Part shown: piece after piece, positions 35,501 through 42,916 of the stretch | Numbering within the stretch: position 1 is the stretch's first letter | Layout of the letters: every line of letters begins with the position of its first letter | Assembly (NCBI GenBank): GCA_948473115.1 | Contig: CAOKWI010000011.1 | Location: 17,033-81,032, forward strand | Origin: an uncultured Lachnospiraceae bacterium | Lineage (GTDB): Bacteria; Bacillota; Clostridia; Lachnospirales; Lachnospiraceae | Direction: 5' to 3' | DNA: 64,000 nt | Notes under the pieces: generated by a model | What the model was told of the DNA's origin: nothing | The model's database searches: none | What the model saw: the letters and a program-made list of their open reading frames with translations, nothing else | Made by a program: the position numbers and the translations under genes

Positions 35501-36134
35501 CATGTTCCAACAGCAGTGCAGTAAAGCGTCCATCCCAGGCTACATCCAGAAAGGCGTTAGAAGTAAAATAATCCAGCCACCGCTTCTGGTCTTTCCGCTG
35601 TCTGCCGGTATAGAGATCCAGAAAACTCCGGATGGCCTCATGGTCTGTATACGGATTGGGATCAGCCCCATATTTCGGGTTTTCCGCAAGTGCCCAGCCC
35701 TCATCCTCCGCTTCTGAGGCATATGGCTCTCCGACATCCTGTTCCGTGGCGTCCGCTCCTTCCGCATCCATCCCGGCCCTGTCCGCTCCGTCCGCACCTG
35801 TCCTGGCTCTGTCCGTTCCTTCCGCATCCGTCCCGGCCCTGTCCGTTCCTTCCGCATCCGTCCCGGCTCCGCCTGATCCTGCCGTGTCAGCCTTCCCCGC
35901 ATCTGCCCCGGCATGGCCTGCTCCTCCCGCTCCCGAATCCGCAATGGAGCCGACGAAATCCCCGGTCTCTCCCTCCGCATAATCCATTGCCTCCCGATAG
36001 GCCTTCCGCAGCTTCAGAAAGCCCTCCGGATTCTCCTCGGGATGGCAGACCAGGGTCTTTTGGGCATAAGCCCGCCGGATAGCGGAAATGTCCCGGGTAG
36101 GCTCCAGTTCCAATATTTCCCAAAATCCACTCAT
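32514..36134 (-). CDS. Very large J-domain protein (Hsp70 partner) with minisatellite linkers
   Basis: A 1206-residue protein. Residues 1-50 are a J domain (FWEILELEPTRDISAIRRAYAQKTLVCHPEENPEGFLKLRKAY), but the essential HPD is HPE here. Residues 55-125 are a low-complexity linker of ten-residue units like GTDAEGTDRA. A long helical, tryptophan-rich region follows with no known domain. A second repeat of two 22-residue units (GTASGAERKxSESAG) lies at about 855-900. The C-terminal 300 residues are well conserved-looking (DYMAGGIWDYAINVSNGRSKYNLDKQLLADFPMERAH). It follows an Hsp70 gene on the same strand, so it is likely that protein's co-chaperone. GGAGG lies before the ATG. Confidence 0.75.
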   Translation of the reverse strand: MSGFWEILELEPTRDISAIRRAYAQKTLVCHPEENPEGFLKLRKAYREAMDYAEGETGDFVGSIADSGAGGAGHAGADAGKADTAGSGGAGTDAEGTDRAGTDAEGTDRARTGADGADRAGMDAEGADATEQDVGEPYASEAEDEGWALAENPKYGADPNPYTDHEAIRSFLDLYTGRQRKDQKRWLDYFTSNAFLDVAWDGRFTALLLEHVTRLETEYPVNREFLIWLCVAYQFTVHRSVYRNPDGSERVEFQFQTRMGAQFDGLQSVFEIVTKGPAPKYPKGNELAVTESFSEYRRLLSMAERDVWSEQEIGEYSEIIGCYAAIYITDKCQQRGDMDHERHPAGLRLMAHFFRQEGLPEELYRITWQRLNLETAIMGREKIFYGVLRELILERLPELAGQQREKFTELREAFHTYAVSTCKLHGENAGATEEDIRRTEDFFARADFQRALLDRRFVEEEMLHTWVNEDRCDLYLRKVIQFYMEHESAPCAGRVIDRAREMLKYQEHADRQRRDREAEVSEDPLSLKSSPFFRHWLNTGFYQARDPESGRGLLEYLNRELPYLPEWSRGFLGVTGKEITPRQAVFALGGDTVEARFHLRYMEFLLNGEPVYRPCLTWEKVAGLGEGDSFFLCLPVTVTTYDQYEPVKREILRRLEHTAAPEDGRQWIAACLAGQICSLPVPGEAGQGWDWAEDEPPEICSLPPESVLPFELFAEDAEHLYGCEWIERSQTLLLFEQLPIGRQRLRDGWREDVADAREAITLARQMLEETIAPPRLPMELLVNLPDAVYAMPDLHAISREQDAMAFWSRPVELLGKADSEAEMGTDGTASGAERKASESAGGAGAEPDGTASGAERKTSESAGRAEQKTGGIPGKAVTREKLEELLTQFANDRLTRLELSWNIVPPVGEEQDYEARRSLVFMKGSLGYVCLYFDDFRAKSFALLERPDLYGRTDGRLKFVPFRQGKLFNLVIHRSFSSIRRRLDVIFRQVSWPGNVDYMAGGIWDYAINVSNGRSKYNLDKQLLADFPMERAHNRPDAPFYFLMYPESAARVDERGSVEKLEVDQARRGRLQQMMIGFLEGGFCKMRLTFGGEAGRRKHIVLLQERGRFLMAWLEEEKRTVQYHVADTGTYMDVEGRKYPKDTFQGRTVPAYLVHDGVTPLRNALELLLANLDDPARITGRFAEYAGEKPVKPRPYEELWEELAGD
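33546..33677 (-). repeat. Two tandem 66-bp in-frame units in the J-domain gene
   Basis: ACCGGCAGACTCACTTG recurs at 33546 and 33612, followed each time by CTTCCGTTCCGCTCCACTGG. The units encode 22 residues and preserve the frame. Confidence 0.85.
35745..35900 (-). repeat. 30-bp minisatellite in the 5' part of the J-domain gene
   Basis: Units such as CTGTCCGTTCCTTCCGCATC plus CGTCCCGGCC repeat about four to five times, encoding the ten-residue GTDAEGTDRA linker. The period equals that of the folC tail minisatellite, though the sequence differs. Confidence 0.85.
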
Positions 36135-36150
36135 AAACACATCCTCCATA

Positions 36151-36477
36151 CTAATACATCATTGCATTAATTCCTGAGCAATCAGCACTCGCTGTTCACA
36201 TCATTGCTGCGTTGTTGTCGGTCAACGATGCCACCGCATCGCCTCCCTCCGCCGCCTTGCATATGAAAATTCATTCTGCGTCATATGGCTAGTACTGCAT
36301 TGCGGAAATTTCGATGAATTCAGCCCCCACTCTATGCGCCAGTGCTGCGTTGTCGTCAGTCAACGATGCCACCGCATCGCCTCCCTCCTCCGCCTTGCCC
36401 TGACACAAATATTGGGCACTGATATTCACCGTTATTTCCACAATGCAGTACTAGAAACTTATTTTTCGATGTACTAG
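36151..36477. repeat. CTAG-type hairpin element, copy D, split by copy C
   Basis: The left end CTAATACATC (36151) matches the right end read inward, CTAGTACATC (36477 leftward). The core GTCAACGATGCCACCGCATC lies at 36221-36240. If the 166-bp copy C at 36289-36454 is removed, 161 bases remain, the family's usual size. So D was probably intact before C inserted at or beside a CTAG. Its left end lies 2 bases from the J-domain gene's ribosome site. The whole 36135-36548 spacer contains no gene. Confidence 0.65.
36289..36454. repeat. CTAG-bounded hairpin element, copy C (166 bp)
   Basis: Begins CTAGTACTGCATTGCGGAAA; the other end read inward is CTAGTACTGCATTGTGGAAA. The arms match over about 35 bases. 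The central core is GTCAACGATGCCACCGCATC and CTCCCTCCTCCGCCTT. It sits inside copy D, in the spacer between the Hsp70 and J-domain genes. Confidence 0.85.
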
Positions 36478-36548
36478 CATACCCCGGATCCAGATGCTCG
36501 CCAAAAGACAGCGGCGGCGGTCAGTGTCCCTCCAATTGGCTGTGACCG

Positions 36549-38456
36549 CTATAGCATATCCGGTTCCTCCGGTTCATCACACCAGAATCCGTCGGCCAGG
36601 GGATCGGCCTCAGTCTGGGCCTCCAGTCGATCCAGCCGCTCCCTGATCCATTCATAATTCCGCTCCCGCCCGATCAGGTCTCCCTGTTCCATCAGCCGCT
36701 TCCAGTATTCGATCAGTCCCGCCGCCCTTTCCCGCCGTCGTCCTGTGGTCTGCTCATAAAGCCGCAGGGCGCGTTCCAGCAGAAGCTGTTCCCTTTGGGA
36801 ACCCTGGGCTGCCAGCCGGATCTGATGAATCCGTTCCATGGCCTTAGCCGTTTCCTCCTCCGTCAGATGCAGGCCGGGATTGAGAATCAGCTTATCCCGG
36901 TAGTCACCGCCGCTGCTTTTGGCGCTGACATGGAGAATGCCGTCAATATCATATGTAAAAGTAACCAGGGCCGAGTGCTCTCCCGCCAGTCCGGGCGGAA
37001 CCTGGACTTCCAGTTCCCCCAGCTTCAGATTATCCGAAACGTAATAGCCTTCTCCCTGATAGATTTCAAACCGCAGACAGGTCTGCTCATTATGTAATGT
37101 ATAAAAGCGTTCCTGACGGCTGGCAGGCAGCATACTGCTGCGGGAAATCAGGACGGCCATGTGCGGTGTCCTGTCCCCGGCGTAACTGTATGTGGCAACC
37201 CCAAGGGAAAAAGGACAGACGTCGGTCATCACCAGATCCTGCAGGTCATCCGCCCGCTCCTTGATGCCCGCGCACAATCCTACACCCCTGGCCACGATCT
37301 CGTCAGGCTTTGCCGCCACATGGGGACGGCGGCCAAACAACTCCTCCAGGAAATCACCGAATACGGCCAGCCGGGAAGAGCCTCCCACCAGGATCACATC
37401 CTTGATCCGGCCTCTCCTCTCCCGATCCTTCATGACCCTTACGATCACATCCCGCACTCTCTGAAATACCGGCTCGCACAGCTGACGCAGCAGCTGATTG
37501 GTAAGGACAAGACTGTACTGCGCCTCTTCCTGCCGGACAGTGATGGTCACCGCCGGAACACCGGAAAAGCCGCCATTCGCTGTCTCCTTCCGGATGGAGA
37601 CATCCGTCTCCAAAGTACCACACAACGCAGTCTTCTCTATCTCCTCCCGGATGGCAGCATCTGTCTCCGAACCGCCAGGCAATGACGCCTTCCCCGCATC
37701 CTCCCGAAAAGGAATGGCTGCCGAATCATTGGACAGCGCAATCTTCGCCGCTTCCGCCTGGCGGTAGAGGGACGCCCGCAGGGATGGCTCCAGCCGGTCC
37801 TCCGCCAGCCCGTTCTCTTTACAGAAATACGCCACTATCGCCCTGTCAATATCATTGCCTCCCAGCCGGTTATCCCCGGCAATTGCCGTAATCTCAATGA
37901 TATTCTCAAAGCAGTCCACAATACTCACGTCCAGGGTTCCGCCGCCGAAATCCACGATCATCATCTGGCTGTCACCGCCCTGAGTGCTGTAGCGATGATA
38001 GAGGGCTGCTGCAGAAGGCTCGTTAATCAGCCGCTTCACAGTCAGCCCCGCCAGCTGCGCAGCCAGCTTCGTGGCACAGCGCTGGTCATCGTTAAAATAA
38101 GCGGGAACGCTGATGACCGCCTCCTCCACCGGCTCCCCCAGATACCGCCTGGCGTCCTCCAACAGCTGCCGGAGCACCAGGGCGGACAATTCCTCCGGCT
38201 TGAACTGCCGTGTTCCCAGGGTAAGCTTCTTTTCCGTCCCCATCCAGACCTTGAAAGAAGCCGCCGTGGCTTCCGGATGGGATATCAGCCGCTCTTTCGC
38301 TGCCGCTCCCACCAGAACAGAGCCGTCCTCCATCACACTCACCGCGCTGCTTGTCAAATACTCTCCCAGTTCATTGGGAATCAGTTCCGCCTGACCATTC
38401 CGGTAAACACAGGCCAGACTGTTGGTAGTACCCAGGTCAATTCCAATGATTGCCAT
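36549..38456 (-). CDS. Hsp70 family chaperone with in-frame repeat insertion
   Basis: A 635-residue DnaK-like ATPase. Nucleotide-binding motifs are IGIDLGTTNSLACVY, MMIVDFGGGTLDVSIVD and VILVGGSSRLAVFGDFLEELFG. A substrate-binding beta domain follows (TDVCPFSLGVATYSYAGDRTPHMAVLISRSSMLP), then a helical lid. An insertion at about 215-270 contains two 20-residue repeats (SETDAAIREEIEKTA, LETDVSIRKETANGG), placed where subdomain IIB normally continues. It precedes the J-domain gene, so the two likely work together. It is not the housekeeping dnaK, given its divergence and neighbours. GGGAGG precedes the chosen ATG. Confidence 0.85.
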   Translation of the reverse strand: MAIIGIDLGTTNSLACVYRNGQAELIPNELGEYLTSSAVSVMEDGSVLVGAAAKERLISHPEATAASFKVWMGTEKKLTLGTRQFKPEELSALVLRQLLEDARRYLGEPVEEAVISVPAYFNDDQRCATKLAAQLAGLTVKRLINEPSAAALYHRYSTQGGDSQMMIVDFGGGTLDVSIVDCFENIIEITAIAGDNRLGGNDIDRAIVAYFCKENGLAEDRLEPSLRASLYRQAEAAKIALSNDSAAIPFREDAGKASLPGGSETDAAIREEIEKTALCGTLETDVSIRKETANGGFSGVPAVTITVRQEEAQYSLVLTNQLLRQLCEPVFQRVRDVIVRVMKDRERRGRIKDVILVGGSSRLAVFGDFLEELFGRRPHVAAKPDEIVARGVGLCAGIKERADDLQDLVMTDVCPFSLGVATYSYAGDRTPHMAVLISRSSMLPASRQERFYTLHNEQTCLRFEIYQGEGYYVSDNLKLGELEVQVPPGLAGEHSALVTFTYDIDGILHVSAKSSGGDYRDKLILNPGLHLTEEETAKAMERIHQIRLAAQGSQREQLLLERALRLYEQTTGRRRERAAGLIEYWKRLMEQGDLIGRERNYEWIRERLDRLEAQTEADPLADGFWCDEPEEPDML

Positions 38457-38754
38457 ATTTTCCTCCCTGTTTCCGCCGGATACATCTCTGATTTCTGAAA
38501 CAAAGTGATTACCCCACATTCCTAACCCGGACAAGTCGGCATTTACCATTCTGCACAAAAATGTTTATTAGGGCCTAAGGACCTCTGGCAGATGCAGACG
38601 GAATTGAAATCGGACAAAGCTCTGTCTCTTTCTAAGAAAGCGCTGATAAACTCAGCGCTTTCCTCTATGTGATAATCAAAATCCAATATTCTTTTTTCAT
38701 TATATACCATATACCGGGATAAGTATAGATATTTTTATACATAAATCATCCCCC
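38457..38754. other. Spacer without recognised gene
   Basis: AAAGCGCTGATAAACTCAGCGCTTT at 38636-38663 forms a hairpin like that in the family G repeat at 10668-10783, possibly a terminator of the small membrane protein gene or a shared repeat module. I see nothing else in this stretch. Confidence 0.45.
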
Positions 38755-38992
38755 TCATCCATCTACATTTTGTTCCTTTTCATATTGCTCCAATATCCGA
38801 TGCAGTTCCTCCAACTCTTCCTCCGAGTGTTCATCCAAAGCGCCCCGGATTTCCAAATAATAATATTGTGACCCCCATCTTCTCAAGGTTCTTTATCCAA
38901 GACCAGGATATGTATATATTTCCCACCACCAGAGATATGAAACAGCAAATAAGATAAACACCCAGTAAACCTTCCGCAAAAATCCTTAGCAT
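38755..38992 (-). pseudogene. Small single-helix membrane protein, frameshifted at a G tract
   Basis: AAAAGGAG lies 8 bases before an ATG at 38992. The frame reads MLRIFAEGLLGVYLICCFIS and ISWSWIKNLEKMG, one membrane helix, then continues to a stop at 38831. Skipping one base in the run GGGGG (about 38872) gives SQYYYLEIRGALDEHSEEE and LEELHRILEQYEKEQNVDG to a TGA at 38755. That charged tail looks genuine. So the gene carries a +1 change, either a true mutation, a sequencing error, or a phase-variable tract. The function is unknown. Confidence 0.55.
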
Positions 38993-39188
38993 AATAGCAT
39001 CTCCTTTTCAGTATACTCATTATCGTTTTTCAGAATGGCAATGTTGATAAATCAACCGTCTATAATTTGCGTCCAATGTCTCACTTTGACATGCGCATAT
39101 AAATACATATATCATTATAGATATATTTGTAAGTATATTCAAGTAATATTTCTCAATCCATAATATGTTTAATAGGATGGATGCAAGA

Positions 39189-39395
39189 ATGGTAAATTAC
39201 AAACCGCTTTGGGAAATCATGAACAAACAGGGAATTACGACCTACACACTGATTAACAAACATGGGTTCAATCCCAGAACAATTAACAATTTAAAGCATA
39301 ATAAAGGGATTACTGTTTACACGTTAGAACGTTTATGTATGGTCTTGAATTGCACACCCAACGATATTTTAGTATTTGAACCTGATCAATTTTAA
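39189..39395 (+). CDS. Small XRE-family (Cro/CI-type) regulator
   Basis: A 68-residue protein that is a helix-turn-helix domain only: MVNYKPLWEIMNKQGITTYTLINKHGFNPRTINNLKHNKGITVYTLERLCMVLNCTPNDILVF. This is the common small XRE regulator seen in Firmicute accessory regions. The local DNA is more AT-rich than its surroundings. Of three in-frame ATGs (39165, 39177, 39189) the third matches relatives best; the ribosome site is weak. The target is unknown. Confidence 0.8.
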   Translation: MVNYKPLWEIMNKQGITTYTLINKHGFNPRTINNLKHNKGITVYTLERLCMVLNCTPNDILVFEPDQF

Positions 39396-39445
39396 AATAC
39401 AACAATTGCAAGTCAGCACATTGCCTTGCAATTGTTGTATTTTGC
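39396..39445. terminator. Strong bidirectional terminator
   Basis: AATACAACAATTGCAAG and CTTGCAATTGTTGTATT make a perfect 17-bp stem with a 12-base loop, directly after the XRE stop. Confidence 0.85.
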
Positions 39446-39524
39446 AGAAAAGGCAGCCTGGTCCGACGCCATAGAACTGCATAGAAATGCAATCGAAGTC
39501 TCGCAGAAATAACCGTCCGAACGG

Positions 39525-40979
39525 TCACGGAGAATCCAGGGGACGCTGTGCCGGTTCATCCAGTAGATGACCGTCCTTGTCAAACCGGGAGCCATGGCAG
39601 GGACAGTCCCAGCTTTCCTCGTCCGGGTTCCATTCCAGCCTGCATCCCAAATGAGAACACCTTGTCCAGCGCTTCTCCCCCGTCTCCTCCTGCCTCTTCC
39701 AGGGACGGAGCCACCCTTTGGAAAGCCCCCTGACACTCTCTCCAATGTCCGTGATAAGGTTCCCCGCCGCCGCTTTGATCAGAAGCCGCTGCGGGGTGAA
39801 CAGATTTTCATACTCATTTTCCCTGCCTGTCACCAGATCGGCCAGAAGCAGCGAGGCCGCCATGGCGGAAGTCATGCCCCATTTTTTATATCCGGTGGCC
39901 ACATACCAGTCCCGGTTTCCAGCAAAGAAACCTCCCAGGCCGGATGAACCATGTCCCTTCCTGCCGTCTCCATTTTCACCAGCTCCGGAATGCTCCTCAT
40001 TTCCCGTCAGGCAGGAATACCTTCCCACAAACGGAATCCCGTCATGGGGCATACAGTCCTGGGCTGACCAACGGCCGACCGCCTGGCTGTCCTTATAATA
40101 TTTCCGGGCAATCCCTTCAAGGCTGGCATAGGCGCCGCCCCGCACATTCCTGCCGGTCCTGTGGGAATTTCCTCCCAGCAGCAGGATATCCCCCGCACTC
40201 CGGAAAGATAGGCCGTCCGCATCCGCGCTGTAATACATTCCGTTTAAGCGCCCACACCCCGCCAATGCCAGCACGTAACTGCGCTCCTGATGCTGACGCA
40301 GGAAATACATTCCCGGAAAATTGACAATGGGGTAATGGGTGGCAAAAATGATGGTCTGCGCCGACACCTTTCCCCCGTCAAAGTAGACAGCGTTTCCACT
40401 CACCTTCTTCACCGGCGTATTTTCATAGATTTCCAACCCCTCCGCCTGGGCACGGATAAATTTCAGTGGATGGAACTGCGCCTGATTTTCAAAGCGGACC
40501 GCTCCTTCTGTGGGAAAAGGCAGCTCGCTGACTGACACCATTTCCGCAGCAATGCCCAGGGCTTTCGCCGCCTCCGCCTCCTGCCTCAGCAGATCCGTAT
40601 TTACTGTTGAATACAAATAAGCTGGCAGACGCCGGAAATCACAATCTATCTGCCGCTCCTCTATCATGTCCTCATAGGCATCAATGGCCTCCTGATTCGC
40701 TCTCGCATAAAGCTTTGCCCGTCCAAATCCTGTATCACTGATCAGACTATGATAAAAGAGACCGTGCTGGCTGGTGATTTTTGCCGTCGTCCGCCCGGTC
40801 TGCCCTCCGGCGATCCTTCCCGCCTCCAGGACAGTCACCTGTTTTCCCCTGCGCTGTAAGTGACATGCTGTGAGAATCCCTGTCATTCCCGCACCGATCA
40901 CCACGACCTCCCGCTCCAGGAGGCCCTCCGCCCTCTTTCTTTCCGGTATTACAATGTTCTCTCTCCAAATCGATTCCAT
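39525..40979 (-). CDS. FAD-dependent oxidoreductase with C-terminal Rieske domain
   Basis: A 484-residue protein. The N-terminal DAO-type FAD fold has VVVIGAGMTGILTACHLQRRGKQVTVLEAGRIAGGQTG. The C-terminal 60 residues are a Rieske [2Fe-2S] domain, with CSHLGC at one end and CPCHGSRF at the other, giving the C-x-H / C-x-x-H ligands. A glycine-rich insertion (SGAGENGDGRKGHGSSGLGG) lies at about 340-365. The substrate is unknown. It starts at the ATG with CGGAG 8 bases upstream. It stands alone, about 60 bases downstream of the esterase gene. Confidence 0.88.
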   Translation of the reverse strand: MESIWRENIVIPERKRAEGLLEREVVVIGAGMTGILTACHLQRRGKQVTVLEAGRIAGGQTGRTTAKITSQHGLFYHSLISDTGFGRAKLYARANQEAIDAYEDMIEERQIDCDFRRLPAYLYSTVNTDLLRQEAEAAKALGIAAEMVSVSELPFPTEGAVRFENQAQFHPLKFIRAQAEGLEIYENTPVKKVSGNAVYFDGGKVSAQTIIFATHYPIVNFPGMYFLRQHQERSYVLALAGCGRLNGMYYSADADGLSFRSAGDILLLGGNSHRTGRNVRGGAYASLEGIARKYYKDSQAVGRWSAQDCMPHDGIPFVGRYSCLTGNEEHSGAGENGDGRKGHGSSGLGGFFAGNRDWYVATGYKKWGMTSAMAASLLLADLVTGRENEYENLFTPQRLLIKAAAGNLITDIGESVRGLSKGWLRPWKRQEETGEKRWTRCSHLGCRLEWNPDEESWDCPCHGSRFDKDGHLLDEPAQRPLDSP

Positions 40980-41039
40980 AGAAAAAGCTCCGTTCTCATC
41001 AATACATACCACAGTATTGACAAAAACGGAGACATCTAA

Positions 41040-42050
41040 TCATGGGCAATCTATGGGCATATAAGTTTCCAGATACTCCGTAACCTTTTCCATATAGACC
41101 CCATACAATTTGTTATCGTTCTGGAGGCCGTGGCCGGAGTGGGGAAATACAATGTACTCATGGGGAACATGGTGCTCCGTCAGGGCTGCATCCAGCCGCC
41201 TGGACGCGCCAAAGGCCTGCACCCTGTCCCATGCGCCATAGGCGCATACGGTGGGCACGGAATTTTCATCGATCCACATGGCCGCGGAAATGTCCTTCAC
41301 CCGCTCCAGGTACTCGCCCGTTGCAAACATATCCGCTGTGATCTCCTTCCCGGACATGGCATAAAAAAGTCCTGCAACTCCACTGTAATCCGTGTCGGGA
41401 TCCACAGGCTGCGGATGGTCGGGATCGACCCCCATATTGATCCAGTCCTCCAAATAGAAACAGGACGGTCCCACCGCGCCGAACACCATTTTCACCGGAA
41501 CAGGTGATACCTCCGCGTCCCGGTATGCGTACAGCATGGCAAGGGCATGGCCTGCGGAACCGCCCGCCACTGCCATTTCATCAATATGGTAGCCCAGCTT
41601 TTCCGCTTCGGCAATCACAGAGGGAATACTGTCCCTGATCTCCACGGACTGGGTATAAACATTGGCCTGGGGATTTTCCTCACTGAACAGGGTGTAATTG
41701 ATGCCCGCCGCCACATAACCTTTGGCGCAGAGCCACTGGAGCATTTCCGCATCACCGCTCTTGTCGCCGCTTGTGAAACCGCCCGCATGGAGGTAAATCA
41801 CCAGGCCATAATGCTCCCTGCCGCTGTCTGCGGGAACATAGAGATCGAACCGGTTGGCTTCGCCGTCCCCATAGGAGAGATCCGTGTAAACCGTTCCCAC
41901 TGTGCTGTCCCAATGGGTCACATACTTTCCCCCAAAGGGATCTACCGTCATCTTCAGGATGGCGGAAATAATAAATGACGCAATAAATGCGCCCATATAG
42001 ATGAATCCCCACATAATGCGCCCTTTCTTCCCTGCTCTCTCTTTCCTCAT
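41040..42050 (-). CDS. Alpha/beta hydrolase (BD-FAE/esterase-lipase type), membrane-anchored
   Basis: A 336-residue protein with an N-terminal membrane helix (about 14-32, WGFIYMGAFIASFIISAIL) and an outer hydrolase domain. It has the oxyanion motif LVIYLHAGGF, the nucleophile elbow AVAGGSAGHALAMLYAY, an acidic residue in CAYGAWDRVQAF, and the histidine in FPHSGHGL. It probably cleaves an ester at the cell surface; the substrate is unknown. The ATG at 42050 overlaps the stop of the preceding 44-residue gene as ATGA, which favours this start. A divergent TetR regulator controls the pair. Confidence 0.88.
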   Translation of the reverse strand: MRKERAGKKGRIMWGFIYMGAFIASFIISAILKMTVDPFGGKYVTHWDSTVGTVYTDLSYGDGEANRFDLYVPADSGREHYGLVIYLHAGGFTSGDKSGDAEMLQWLCAKGYVAAGINYTLFSEENPQANVYTQSVEIRDSIPSVIAEAEKLGYHIDEMAVAGGSAGHALAMLYAYRDAEVSPVPVKMVFGAVGPSCFYLEDWINMGVDPDHPQPVDPDTDYSGVAGLFYAMSGKEITADMFATGEYLERVKDISAAMWIDENSVPTVCAYGAWDRVQAFGASRRLDAALTEHHVPHEYIVFPHSGHGLQNDNKLYGVYMEKVTEYLETYMPIDCP

Positions 42051-42181
42051 AAAAAATTTCCCCCAAGCAGCGTGCCTCCCAGCAGCAGATTCATGACTGC
42101 CCTCACCGCCAGCCTCCCCAAAACAGCGGCGACAATCATTACAATGACCAGAATAAGAACGCGCCTTTGTGTTAACGTCAT
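42047..42181 (-). CDS. Small 44-residue membrane protein coupled to the hydrolase
   Basis: The minus strand reads MTLTQRRVLILVIVMIVAAV, then LGRLAVRAVMNLLLGGTLLGG and ends NFL. It has one long hydrophobic helix and a basic flank. AGGAG lies 7 bases before the ATG, and its TGA shares bases with the hydrolase ATG (ATGA), so the two are translationally coupled. No family is recognised. It may be a small subunit or anchor for the hydrolase. Confidence 0.75.
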   Translation of the reverse strand: MTLTQRRVLILVIVMIVAAVLGRLAVRAVMNLLLGGTLLGGNFL

Positions 42182-42196
42182 CTAAAATCTCCTCCC

Positions 42197-42225
42197 TTGA
42201 CAGAATGATTTTCCTGTGTTACATT
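42197..42225 (+). promoter_or_regulatory. Promoter of the TetR gene
   Basis: TTGACA (42197-42202), a 17-base spacer and TACATT (42220-42225) make a good sigma-A promoter pointing to the TetR gene. The -10 overlaps the operator half-site TGTTACATT. Confidence 0.6.
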
Positions 42226-42277
42226 AGTTAAAATTCTTTGATGCTACAAATGTATCAGCAACACAAATGTAACAGCA
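42217..42277. promoter_or_regulatory. Probable TetR operator
   Basis: TGTTACATT (42217) and AATGTAACA (42266) are inverted halves. Two direct copies, CTACAAATGTATCAGCA (42244) and CACAAATGTAACAGCA (42262), lie beside them. The location between the divergent TetR and small-protein/hydrolase genes fits autoregulation and control of both. Confidence 0.6.
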
Positions 42278-42308
42278 GAACCATCTTTTGTCAATGGGAG
42301 CAGGGAAA

Positions 42309-42851
42309 ATGGAACAGAAAGCAAAAAGTGTTTCACCGTTTAGCAATCAGAGCCGTAACGCTTACGTGACAGAGCATCTCACGGATGCCCTGTTGGCGCT
42401 GCTGGCGGAAAAACCGGTCAATGAAATCTCCATCAGTGAATTATGTGACGCCGCCGGGGTGGGCAGGACATCCTTTTACCGCAATTATGAAGCAAAGGAG
42501 GATATTCTCAAGGCGCATGTGAAGCACTTATTCCATGACTGGACGAAGGAATGTGAACAGACCCCGGAACTTCCTTTGGGCAGATTGATTTATCTGGTGT
42601 TCTCACACTTTGAAGCGAATTATGAATTTTACGGCTTGCTCAATCAACGAGGCTTAACTTATCTCCTGAAGGACATTCTTCTGGATCAGTGCGGCTTTAA
42701 CCCGGAGCAGGAAGTGGCAGCGGCTTATTCCTCCGCCTATGTGGCTTTCTTCCTGTATGGCTGGATTGAGGTCTGGTTCCGGCGCGGCATGAAGGAGACC
42801 GCTGCCGAACTGGCAGGCTACCTGAGGAATGAGCCGCAGTTTCCTATATGA
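42309..42851 (+). CDS. TetR/AcrR-family repressor
   Basis: A 180-residue regulator. The helix-turn-helix is EISISELCDAAGVGRTSFYRNYEAKEDILKAHV. The C-terminal ligand domain (about 80-175) is of the TetR_C type seen in small Firmicute members (FEANYEFYGLLNQRGLTYLLKDILL). It is divergent from the small membrane protein and hydrolase genes and probably represses them and itself. GGAG precedes the ATG by 8 bases. A terminator follows the stop. Confidence 0.9.
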   Translation: MEQKAKSVSPFSNQSRNAYVTEHLTDALLALLAEKPVNEISISELCDAAGVGRTSFYRNYEAKEDILKAHVKHLFHDWTKECEQTPELPLGRLIYLVFSHFEANYEFYGLLNQRGLTYLLKDILLDQCGFNPEQEVAAAYSSAYVAFFLYGWIEVWFRRGMKETAAELAGYLRNEPQFPI

Positions 42852-42855
42852 CCCA

Positions 42856-42885
42856 AAAGCGCTCCGGAAGCCCGGAGCGCTTTTC
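42856..42885. terminator. Bidirectional terminator between tetR-type gene and glgD
   Basis: AAAAGCGCTCCGG and CCGGAGCGCTTTT form a 13-bp stem with a 4-base loop, with T and A runs on both sides. It serves the convergent TetR and glgD genes. Confidence 0.9.
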
Positions 42886-42916
42886 GATCACTTTCCTTAC
42901 TATACAACCAGTCCTT

